Of a stretch of 64,000 nucleotides of DNA, positions 44,501 through 55,125 are shown in pieces; position 1 is the stretch's first letter, and each line of letters starts with the position of its first letter. The position numbers were made by a program, and so were the translations under genes. The stretch covers positions 6,231,764 through 6,295,763 of the forward strand of contig NC_080422.1 of the NCBI RefSeq assembly GCF_029873635.1. Direction: 5' to 3'. The stretch is from Malania oleifera. Lineage: Eukaryota; Streptophyta; Magnoliopsida; Santalales; Ximeniaceae. The notes below the pieces were generated by a model. That model did not search any database. It was not told the DNA's origin and saw only the letters and a program-made list of their open reading frames with translations.

Positions 44501-47500
44501 CCAAGTCTTTCATATCAAATTCCTCTTACAATTGCTGCTTCAATTTTATGATCTCTTCTATATCTGATCCTACGACTAGCATATCATCAACATATAACAG
44601 TAGAATAATATAGTTAGCATGATACCTTTTGAAGTAGCAACAGTGGTCAGCATTACACTTCTGAAAATTGTTCCTTTGTATACAGCTGTCAAATTTCTTG
44701 TACCACTGTCTAGAAGCTTGTTTGAGACCATACAAACTCTTTTTCAATTTGCATACAAGATTTTCTTTACCTTTTTATGAGAAACCTTCTAACTATTGCA
44801 TATAGATTTCCTCATCAAGATCACCATAAAGAAATGTCGTCTTCACGTCCAACTATTCAAGATGTAAACCCTTTGAGGCAACAATACTCAGAATAGATCT
44901 GATGGTTGTCAGCTTCACAATTGGTGCAAAGATGTCGGTGTAGTCAATTCCTTCCTTCTGCTTGAAGCCTTTAACTACCAACCGAGCCTTATACCTCTTG
45001 GATCCATCATGTTCTTCTTTGATCCTATAAACTCATTTGTTGTGAAGAACCTTCTTACCATTGGGCAACTTAACTAGTTCCCATGTTTTGTTAGAGTTAA
45101 GAGGCTTCATCTCGTCTTTCATTGCAAGCTCCCACTTACTCGCATCTCCTGCCTGATATGCTTCAACATAGCATTCAAGTTCTCCTCCATTTGGTTCACA
45201 TACCTTCTGTTTGGTATGTGCTTTTGAGAAAATCTCCTAAGCTCTGGTGTTGGAGTAGGAGGTGTTGGTGCAACAATCTGGTCCACATGTTCCTCTGCCT
45301 AAGAAATCTTGATATTCTACTGAGGATTCTTGGTGTTCTGCTGACGTGTCCTTACACCTTCTAAAACATCATCCACATCTACAAAGGTCATTTTAGGCTA
45401 TGTAGATTTTGTTGTATGTCTATCTTTGTACATCACCTTTTCATCAAAAATCACATCTCTGCTTTTGATCACCTTTTTGTTTTCATCATCTCAAATGCGG
45501 TATCCATATTCATCTCCACCATAACCGATGAAACTGCATTTCTGGGATTTCAGATCTAGCTTATTCCTGACATGATCATTGATATGTACATATGCAACAC
45601 AACCAAAAATTTTTAAATGTGAAAGTCTTACCTCTTTGTTACTCCAAACTTCTTCTGGTAGACTATAGTTCACTGGTATTGAAAGACTTCTGTTAATCAA
45701 ATAAGCTGCTGTGTTAGCTGCTTTTGCCGAAAACATCTTTGGCAAGCCTGACTGCATATGCATGCTTCTGGATTTTTCTATCAACGTTCTGTTCATCCGC
45801 TCAGCTACGCCGTTGTGTTGAGGCGTACCTATCATAGTTCTTTCCATTCTGATACCATGCTCATAGTATAATTTCTTGAACTCGGTGTCAACATACTCCC
45901 CACCATTATTTGTTCTCAACTTTTTGATTTTCAAACCAGTTTCGTTTTCTACCATCTCTTTTCAAATTTTAAAATAATCAAAAACATCAGATTTATACTT
46001 CAGGAAGTAAACCCATACCTTTCGTGAATGATCATCGATAAACGTGACGAAGTAATGCTTTCCACTTGTGTACGAAATGGTTGTTGGTCCCCATACATCT
46101 GAATGGACTAGCTTAAGTCTCTCCTTCTTCGGGGTACTGATGTTTGTCTGGAAACTAACTCTCTTTTGTTTCCCAAATATGCAATCTTCACATGTGTCAA
46201 TCTTCAGTGACTATAAATCACTCAACTTACCCTTTAAGTGTATTACCCTGAGTCCCTTCTCACTCAGGTGTCTGAGTCGTTGATGTCATAAGTTGCTATC
46301 ATCATTTCCTGTAGCAACTGTAATAGACACGCATGCATAAGGAGTTACATAAAGAGTACCACTTTTCTTACCTCGAGCAATTGTCAATGCACCCTTCGAA
46401 ATCTTTCATTCATCACCAATGGAAGATGTGTTATATCCTTCATCTACCAATTGACCGACTGAGATCAAATTCTTCCTTAGGTCTAGAATATACCTGACAT
46501 CTCTCAGTTTCCATACTGACCCATTCATTTTGATCTTCATTGTCCCCTTGCTGGCAATGTCGTAAGGTTGATCATTGCCCAGATATACTTTACCAAAATT
46601 ACCTGATGTATACTCCTCTAGGCAATCTCTACTGCAAGTGGCATGGAATTAAGCTCTAGAGTCTAACACTTAAGACTCCTTTTTGCTCTCCAAAGAGTAT
46701 ACCAACAAAACATCCTTTTCTGAAGCAACATTGGCTTCTGTATTTGCCCTCGTCTTGTATTATTTCTTCTGACTTCTGCATTGGTTCTTGTAATGACAGT
46801 TTTTCCACAGTTCCAACACTTAATGACTTTTGTGCTCTGGGAACCTGTGTCCTGAGAACCTCTGGAATTTCTAGATTTAGACCGCTTGGGTCTAAATCTA
46901 CGGCGGTTGTTTGATTGTCCATGCATGTTTCCTTTGCCTTGACTCTCCATATTCAAGGCTGAACTCGAAGTGGAGCCATGGTTTGACTGCATTCTTATTT
47001 CCTCCGTAAAAATCATGTTGACAACCTCACCGTATACAAGTTTCGATTTTCCTGCGAAACTACTGATGGCAGTAACAACACCATTCCAACTTTCGGGCAA
47101 CTGACCAAGAATTAGCAGGGCACGAATCTCATTATTAAATGTTATCCAAACTGAAGCGAGTTGATCCGACAACTCGTTGAAATTATTCAAATGCTTGCTG
47201 AAGCTTTCACCTACAAACATGCTCATAGTAAATAGTATTTTCATGAGATGTACCTTGTTTGCAGCTGAATGCTGATCGTACATATTAGAGAGCGCATCCA
47301 TCAGAGACTTTGTGGATGATATATGCTTAATATTGAATGCCACAGACTTTGACAACGTCATTCTGATGGCTCCGAGAGCTTTTCGATCAAGCAACTCCCA
47401 CTCGTTCTCATTCATAGATGCTGGCTTACCCTTCAATGGTAAGTGCAATTCCTTCCTAAACAAATAATTTTCTATCAGCATCTTTCAGAAACCGAAATTA

Positions 47501-47693
47501 TTGTCATTGAACATTTCAATTTTTGAACTCTTTTTGTTTGACATCTCTATTTGCTGATCTAGAGATGAAATTAACTCAAATGGATAGCACGGTTGGATCC
47601 AGAATGATCGAAAACCTTAGAAATGGTTCAAGTCACTTGAAAAATAGACCCAAAATGACTCCGAAAAGTTCGGTCAAACTTGGTCAACTATGT

Positions 47694-47909
47694 TGACGTG
47701 GCAGTGTTGGCATGGCAAGGAAGCTGACGTGGCAGGGGTGCTGACGTGGCACAACTCTGCTGGCATAGCAAGGATGCTAATGTGTCAGTGGGGTCCACCT
47801 GCTACAGTGTTCGTGTGGCTCACCTTATGACGTGGAATTGGGCCCACCGGTTGACGTGGCAGTGACATGGCGCGCTGACGTGGTGACTGACTCAGCGACA
47901 CTGACGTGG
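47694..47909 (+). repeat. Seven TGACGTGG motifs in the Copia leader
   Basis: Exact TGACGTGG starts at 47694, 47725, 47742, 47828, 47852, 47876 and 47902. Most are followed by C or CA. TGACGTGGCA joins a TGACG half-site to an ACGT G-box-like core, the kind of site plant bZIP factors bind. In element orientation the word reads CCACGTCA, between the primer-binding site and gag. Confidence 0.85.
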
Positions 47910-48293
47910 CCGAGTTCCGAGACAGTAAGTCGGGGATCAATTCTCAGGTTGATCGGGTCTGAGTGAGACGCCAAGTCACTTTGGTTTTTCTCGGGTCGGG
48001 TTGAGGCGGTCCGGGCGAGGAAGATGCCTGGCAATGCGTGGGGCGGGTGAGTAGTAGGTCACCAGCGCATGATCGGCGCGTGGCGAAGCGTCTTGCCCCG
48101 ATAAGGCACATGGTGGCGCGTGAGGCTTCATCTGAACTCCTTTTAAGCTTCGGTTTGCACGGTTCTCTTCGTCTCGACGAGGTGAATGTGATGGTGGCCT
48201 CAAAACTCAGTTTCGAGCTATTGGACAAAGCTCTGTTTTTGGTGTATGACTCCAATCTGGCTTTTCCTGCTCCAACCGGGCTCTAATACCACT

Positions 48294-48656
48294 TGTTAGG
48301 ACCCTGTGAGCAACCAAAAAATATGACACCAGAAATTTAATGTGGTTTAGTCAAGATCGACTTACGTCCACGGAGCACACCACAAATTCACTATTTGCCA
48401 AAAAAAAATACAACTCTCTTACTCTCTTCCTCCTCTCTTTCTTCTCTCTGCTCTCTGAACTTCTCTTGTGCATATCACAACTCTCCACAGCTTTATTTAT
48501 AGGGTTGTTAATCAATCACAATTTAATACAATAAATTAGAAATTTGGGAGGTTACAATCATGGAAATAAATGGAGATAAATGGCAACTTGCATAGCTTGC
48601 AAAAAACGCGTTTCCAGCTCAAGCTCTAGCTATGTCTCCTAGCTCCAGCCACAACA
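48294..48656 (-). repeat. 5' LTR of the antisense Copia
   Basis: 363 bp. A TATA-like CTATAAATAAAG lies on the minus strand near 48493-48505, and the stem-loop is at 48341-48372 (inner arms AGTC/GACT). It is homologous to the solo LTR at 6240-6618. Confidence 0.85.
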
Positions 48657-49942
48657 TTGTACACCCCTAGATAGAAGTAATGAGGAATAGTCCTCGTACT
48701 GAAAGAAGGAAGGTGATAATCTATTAAGTCAAATGACCACATATAAGTATTATAAGTTTGAAAACTTTTACACATAAGTTTTGAGGGCTTCAACTTCTCA
48801 TTTGAGATAATACCTTAACATTTAAGTAGAAAAGGATTGAGAGGCGGACTTATTATTCTGGTGGATTAATCGAATGTCTAAAAAGCATCGAACACCATCA
48901 TTTAAAAAAAAAAATGTTAAGTCTGTTTTAGCTCACCAAGTAAAACTCACAAAGTAATTAATGAAATAATAATAAAAGAAAAATGTGAGTAAAAAGAATA
49001 TATGACTTACTTTATTTGAATAATTACAAATGATGGCCCTACCCTTATTTATGCTACTCCACCTCTTTAATCAATGGTGGAGACTAAATGGATTCTATGG
49101 TTTACAATGAGCACCTAGAATGCTACATGAAATATTCAATATATTTTTAACTATCTATTATAATTATATTTTGAATAAAACATACTAATCTCCCATGAGA
49201 TTTGATAAAAAAAAGACAATAACCTCTCCTAAGATTTCAAAAATTTTATAGATCTCTCATGAGAATACATATTTATTTTATTTTTCTGATCATGAAGTCA
49301 TAATTTTTTTTAACATTCATCATGATAATTTTTTTGGTACAAACTATTAAACTCTTTTATTATAACCATTATACTTTTTTATGAATAGATATTTCACAAA
49401 TCAAACATAATATTAAAAAAATAATAGCTTCCTCCTTACTTTCTCCTTCTTCTCATTCTTCTTCTTCTTCTAGCAATATTTTTCAATATTGTGGGAGTAT
49501 AGTATGGTGTATTTTTATTTCATTAAAAAAAAAAAGAATATGTCTTTTTATGAAAATTATTCTTTTAATTTCTACTTGAAATAATTTTTTTGAGCAGCTA
49601 CTTTTTTTCTAATTTTTTAATGATCTATCATTTACATAGTAAAATAAATGAGGAATTTATGTCTATTTTTTATTTTTTATTTTCCAAATAAATATTAAAA
49701 AATACTTTTAAAAACTTAAAAAAATAATGAAAAAGTGTTTTAATTGACTTTTTTATATAACTATTTAAAAAATTAAAAATAAGGGTAAACTTTATTTTTT
49801 TTTATATTAAATAAACACTCTATATTTCTAAAAAAAAAATATTAATGACAACAATGAAATATTTATGCAATCAGCTTCTCAAATTTCCCCGAGGTGGAAT
49901 TTAATCGACCTAATTGACTTGAACGTAATAAGATATGTGAAT
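48657..49942. other. AT-rich intergenic DNA
   Basis: No gene or element was recognised. Poly(A) and poly(T) runs are frequent, with a CTT-rich patch near 49440-49475. Confidence 0.5.
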
Positions 49943-50804
49943 TTTGATCTTATATTTAAATAAATTATAAATAAATATATAAATTATCTTATTTTAAGTT
50001 TAGAAAGTTTCAAAAAAATTTAAAACAAGTTAGATATATATTTTTCAAGATTTAAGCTATGCTGATATTTGTAATTTTATAAAATTTAAAGTCATTACTC
50101 ATAAAAAGGTAGATGAAAATATCACCTAAAAAAAATAATCTTGTTTTTTTTTCATTAAAAATTATTATGAGTTGTCACCGTCTACATTACAACTTGACTC
50201 ACTTTGTCTTTCTTTAATTATTATTATTTTTTTAAATATTGTTGGGTTTCATCTAAAAAAATGTTTCTTGTTACTTTATCATGTGTACTATTTTTGTTTC
50301 AAATTTGATCTCAAGGATACACGTGTATAATTTTGCATCTACATGTTAGGGTTATCCCACATCCGTTATAGAATTTGATCTTATATTTAAATAAATTATA
50401 TATAAATATATAAATTATCTTATTTTAAGTTTAGAAAGTTTCAAAAAAATTTAAAACAAGTTAGATATATATTTTTCAAGATTCAAGCTATGCTGATATT
50501 TGTAATTTTATAAAAAATTAAAAGTCATTACTTATAAAAAAGGTGGATGAAAATATCTAAAAAAAATAATCTTGTTTTTTTTTCATTAAAATTTATTATG
50601 AGTTGTCACCGTCTACATTACAACTTGACTCACTTTGTCTTTCTTTAATTATTATTTTTAAAAAAAATATTGTTGGGTTTCATCTAAAAAAAATGTCTCT
50701 TGTTACTTTATCATGTGTACTATTTTTGTTTCAAATTTGATCTCAAGGATACACCTGCATAATTGTGCATCTACATGTTAGGGTTATCCCACATCCGTTG
50801 TGGA
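49943..50804. repeat. 431-bp tandem duplication
   Basis: Copy one (about 49943-50373) and copy two (about 50374-50804) run in parallel at roughly 95% identity by eye. Both contain 'gagttgtcaccgtctacatt' and end in 'catctacatgttagggttat'. The last stretch is the target site plus the first bases of the TRIM at 50776, so the duplication copied the TRIM edge. Confidence 0.9.
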
Positions 50805-51099
50805 ATGGGCTAGTGGTCAATTATTAATTGTAAGAGAAAGTCTCACCTTATGAGTTAGCTTTTGGGATTAAGAAGGCCCTAGACCACCCAACACTGATAT
50901 GAGAATCGTGGTCCAACATTCTCCTTGGGATGTCGAGCATGTGGTGCCACTAATTTGGAACCCGATGTGTGAGGGGGAGATTGTTGGGGTTATCTCACAT
51001 TGGTTGTGGAAGGGGTTGGTGGTTAGTTATTAAGTGTGAGGGAAAGTTTCATCCCATGAGTTAGCTTTTGGGATTGAGAAAATCCTAAACCACCCAACA
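50776..51099 (+). mobile_element. TRIM (miniature LTR element), complete with 5-bp target duplication
   Basis: LTRs 50776-50893 (118 bp) and 50983-51099 (117 bp) are bounded by TGTTRGG and CCCAACA. The internal part is only 89 bp. It holds a primer-binding-site-like TGATATGAGAA at the left and a polypurine tract GAGGGGGAGAT at the right. The identical 5-mer CTACA flanks the element (50771-50775 and 51100-51104). It encodes nothing and must have been moved in trans. The LTRs differ at roughly a fifth of positions by eye, so it is an old insertion. Confidence 0.92.
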
Positions 51100-51279
51100 C
51101 TACATAAGTAATATGTACACACAAACGTATTATTATTAATAGTAATTCTTCAGTCCAAAAATTATTTTGGTTAGGTTATTAGCTAGTCTTATTATTGTAT
51201 TTTTTATTTACGGACTATGTAGGATCTAGGAGTTCAAAACCCTTAAAATGGTAAGGAATAATAATATTATAAGTTTGAT

Positions 51280-52309
51280 AGAGTCGCATTAACCTGTTAT
51301 TTTCCTAGATGTAGTTAATTCATCTAGTTACTACTCGTTAATTGATCTTTTGACTAATCCTAAAGCCAAGGAACTAGTAGTCTCAGTTTGCATTTGCCAT
51401 AACTTGAATCGGGAGTTCAATTATGCGAGGGAAAGATACTAGCACCCCTATCACACTTGTTATGCGAACAATACCTAATTAATTATGAATTATCCCTAAA
51501 CTAAATCTAATGGTCTTTAATTAACTCTTTAAAAAATAAATAAATATTTTAAAATATATATAAAATAAGGTGCGATTTATGAATGTCTAATAAGACCTCC
51601 AAAGAAAAGATTCTTATTAGATAAACCCTCCCTCGAAACTAATATAGGTTAGGTCTGAAATATCATTTCACATATATATAATAAATTCATCAAATTTGAT
51701 TAAAAAAAGAGTATTTAAAATAACTCAAATAATGTTTATTTATTTTTTTGATTAAAAAAAAATTCTTATTTTTTACCATTTTTCTAATTTTTAATAATAA
51801 AAAAATTAAAATTAAATAAATGAATCGACGATTGAGACAAAGTTAAACCGGTTGAACCAACTAAACTGAGTTTGACCCAGTTGAGAAGAGTGGTCCACGT
51901 GTCAGCTATCAATAGTGACACGTGACACTATTTTTTATTTTTACATATTTTTTAAATTTTCTACAGAAGGCTGACATCACCCGGCATGTGACATTCTCTT
52001 ATTAGTTCTAGGAAGTTGGCACACATTGCTGACGTGGCAGCAATCTAGCCGTCCAAAAAAACACAGATTGGACAACCAAGATTGTGTCACGTTGTTCCTT
52101 AAGTATATGGTCCTGGTTGTATCACGTATTACCATTCATATGATGATCGATGCCCCACTAATATAAAAGCTTTTTTTTTCTCTCTCTTTCTTCTTTTCTC
52201 ATTTTCTCTTTCTTCTCCCTTTATCTCTTTCTCCCTCTCTCTTCTTTTTCTCTTACAAATTTATCTTCCTCTCCCCAATTTCTTCTCTTTCTTTCTCCCA
52301 TTTTTTCTC

Positions 52310-52347
<38 letters not shown>

Positions 52348-54130
52348 TTTTCTCTTACAGATTTCCCTCCCTCTCCCCAATTTATTCTCTTTCTTTCTTT
52401 GATTTTTTCTCCTCTTTCTTTCTCTCTCTCTCTTCTTTTCTCTTACAAATTTTTCTCCCTCTCCCCAATTTCTTCTCTTTCTTTCTCAATTTTTTGTCTT
52501 CTCTCTCAGATTTCTTCTTCTTTTCTTTCTCCCTTCTTTGATTTCTTCTTTTTTCTTTTTTTTTCTTTTTTGGAAAAAGAGGGCGGTACCTCCATTTATT
52601 TATTAATAAACCCTCACTTTTGGCAGAGGAAAACCGTAGTTACAAGATAACACTCTTCTTTTTTCTCTTCAATTTCCTCTTCACATAGATCCTCTCTCTA
52701 TCTTTCTCTTTATTTTTTCTCATAAGACCTCTCTCTTCATTATCTTTCTCACGCAGATTTCTCTCTCGATCTCTCTCTTTTTCTATTTTCTTTCTTCTAA
52801 ATCTAACTTTTTTTTATTTTTATAGGTTTAATCCATAGAAGAAAACTAAAGAACAATCTAATAAACATGAAACCCTAAGATAAGTTCCCTTTCCTTGTTC
52901 TTTTCCCGTTATTATATATGAATTTCCTTAAATTTTCCTACATTTTCTCAGGATTCAAACATAGTTTGTGGTACTGATTGACCTAAGGTTCAAGTTAATG
53001 ATAGGGTTAGGTTGAATTAATTAAGTTTTGTTATTTGGGCTCATGTGAGTTGGGCTATAAAATGTAGCTTTGGGCTATGATTGAATTGACTAGAAGCATG
53101 GGTTAATGGGCTTAGTAGGTTAGGTTGCAGGACAATTGGGCTTTGGGGTTGAATCTCATTAAATGTGATTGAAGTTTAATTAAATGGAGCTCAGCCAATT
53201 GGGCTGGGCCTGGCCCAAACTAGAAAATAGGTTTATGAGTTTTAGTTTAGTTGAGCTTGGGATTGGGTTAAAGATCAATGGTCAATGGTCAATGGTCAAT
53301 AGACCTAGATCGATCTAAGTTGGACTTGGGTTGGGTCTTGGATCTTCAGGTCAAATAATTAGGATTTGGATCAAGTTGAGTAGGGTTTGGGTTATTGGAT
53401 TTGAATATGGGTATGGGTATTCAGGTTAGGGTATCCTAGTCAAGTTGACCCAATTCCTATGCCGGGTCTTAAATCCGAGTTATTGAACCCGAATGTAGAC
53501 AATCAAATATGGATTACAAATTCCTAATTACATTCAAATCTCAAAATTTTCAATTTTCAATTTTTATAATTTTAATTATTCAAGAAGCAAAACAGAACTT
53601 AAACAAAATTAAAGAAAACCAACCTTTTTCTTCTAACTCCTCAAATCTTTAAGTCTGTTTCTTTGAATATCCACTATCAATTTCTCCACTGCTTCTGCAA
53701 TTCGAGCTTCTTGATCTTCTATCTTCTTTCGCCTTCTCTACCTCAAGCACTCAAACTCTTAGCAATTCCTAAGCAATTCATTTCTATGTCTCTCTATGTG
53801 TTTGAATTTTAGTGTCTGCCCGTGTCCTTCTCACCCTCAAAAATCCTCTATTTATAGGCTTAGGGATTCATTTAGTTTAATACTGATGAAATCAACTAGC
53901 ACCAAATTTAATCAATCAAATTTATTTTAATTTTTTTTCTACATTTTTCACATGTCTAATTATTGGATTTTCTTTTGCAAGCTTGAATTTGAAGTTGAAT
54001 ATACTAGCCCACTTCTTTTATTTCATTTTTTAATTTTATGTTTTATGTGGAAAATGTTGTATTCCAAATTTTTTTCCTATATTATCTCATTTTATGAAAT
54101 AAAATTGTTGGCCCTGACAAAATGAGGTGC
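51280..54130. repeat. Long diverged repeat, copy A
   Basis: Landmarks shared in order with copy B (54690-59100) are 'ctgttattttcct'/'ctcgttattttct', 'aggtgcgattta'/'aagtgcgattta', 'caagttgaccca' (53443 / 58067), a 'ctctatttatagg' box (53848 / 58734) and an 'aaaatgaggtg' / 'aaaatgaagtg' end (54118 / 59085). It includes a CT-rich tandem array (52240-52520) and a GGGTTGGGCT-word-rich part (53020-53480). It may be a long LTR or the non-coding part of a large gypsy-type element; no protein domain is visible. Confidence 0.55.
52240..52520. repeat. CT-rich tandem repeat, three units of 89-103 bp
   Basis: The phrase 'tctcttaca(a/g)att' followed by 'ctccctctccccaatttcttctc'-like text recurs in units starting near 52240, 52343 and 52432. 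A CT microsatellite (52315-52341) separates the first two units. Open frames here are low complexity only. Confidence 0.75.
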
Positions 54131-54689
54131 CTACAAGTTTATTATTATTCCTGATAAAAAGCCAAAAAAGCAAAAGAGAGAGAGGCGGAGAAAAAGAGCA
54201 ATACATTATTTTACTCCACAAATTAAACCCTAAAAGTCATTTCTCATTCTTAGGACAATAGAACAAATTGGAGCAAGCTAAAATCATAATTCTGATTCAA
54301 ATCATGATTTTACAATTTTCTATGACGTTAGTAGAACATGTGTTCAACTGCAAGATTATTCTTGGCTTTTAATAAGACTTTTTTTATTCCTCTCAAATTT
54401 ATTGTTCAAAGATTGTTAATCATGGTCTAAATAAAGTAAAAGAACGGTTATTAAGGGAAAATAAGGATTTGTACCAATTAGGGTTATGAAAACCTTCTGT
54501 ATCTTGTTTTCAACTAATATTATGCCTCGACTATTCTTTATCCATTCGTTTCTTAATTTATCTTTTAATGTTATATCACTTATCTACATTAATATTTGTA
54601 CTTCAACAATTTTTAACCTTTTGTAATTATCGCAACGTCCAGAATGGCGAGAAGTGATAATAAGATGGATATTTCGATGAAATTGTCAC

Positions 54690-55080
54690 TAGCTCGTTAT
54701 TTTCTTTGGTGTAGTTTTCTTAAATGCAATTAGTTCACCTAATTACTACTAATTGATTAGTCTTTAGACTCATCATAGGCCAAAAAACCAATAGTCTTGG
54801 TCTACATTTACCAAATTTGAGATCATGAGTACACTTAGGTGAGGGGAAGGTACTAACACATCATATATACACGTTCTGCGGTATCTAATTAACTATGAAT
54901 TATCTAAAATTGAATCATATGATTAACAATTAACTCCTAAACAATCTAAGGAATATTAAAATTTTAAAAGAAAGTGTAAAATCAAGTGCGATTTAAGAAT
55001 ATCTAATAAGATCTCCAAAGAAGGAGATCTTATTAGATAACCCCCCCTCAAAGCTGATATAGATAAGGTATGAAATACCT

Positions 55081-55125
<45 letters not shown>

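Larger units (their letters stand above)
43772..48656 (-). mobile_element. Antisense Copia element (Tork-like) with its 5' LTR
   Basis: Read on the minus strand: 5' LTR 48294-48656 (363 bp, TGTTGTGG...CCTAACA), primer-binding site TGGTATTAGAGC (48280-48291), then an unusually GC-rich leader (about 47500-48280). Gag follows at about 46663-47481 with a zinc knuckle (CWNCGK). Integrase is near 45491-46060 (TPQHNGVAERMNRTL), RT near 44172-44760 (YGLKQASRQWYKKFD, LLLYVDDMLVVG), and RNase H to about 43772. No 3' LTR is seen; there the element meets the gypsy element directly. It is broken, with many breaks. Only one LTR is present, so age cannot be estimated from LTR divergence. Confidence 0.88.

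Noticed and set aside
47825-48286. Several long frames on both strands in the GC-rich Copia leader
   Set aside because: High GC removes stop codons by chance. They lie between the primer-binding site and gag, overlap each other and match nothing.
52399-52650. An 83-residue plus-strand Ser/Phe/Leu-rich frame
   Set aside because: Translation of a CT-rich tandem repeat.
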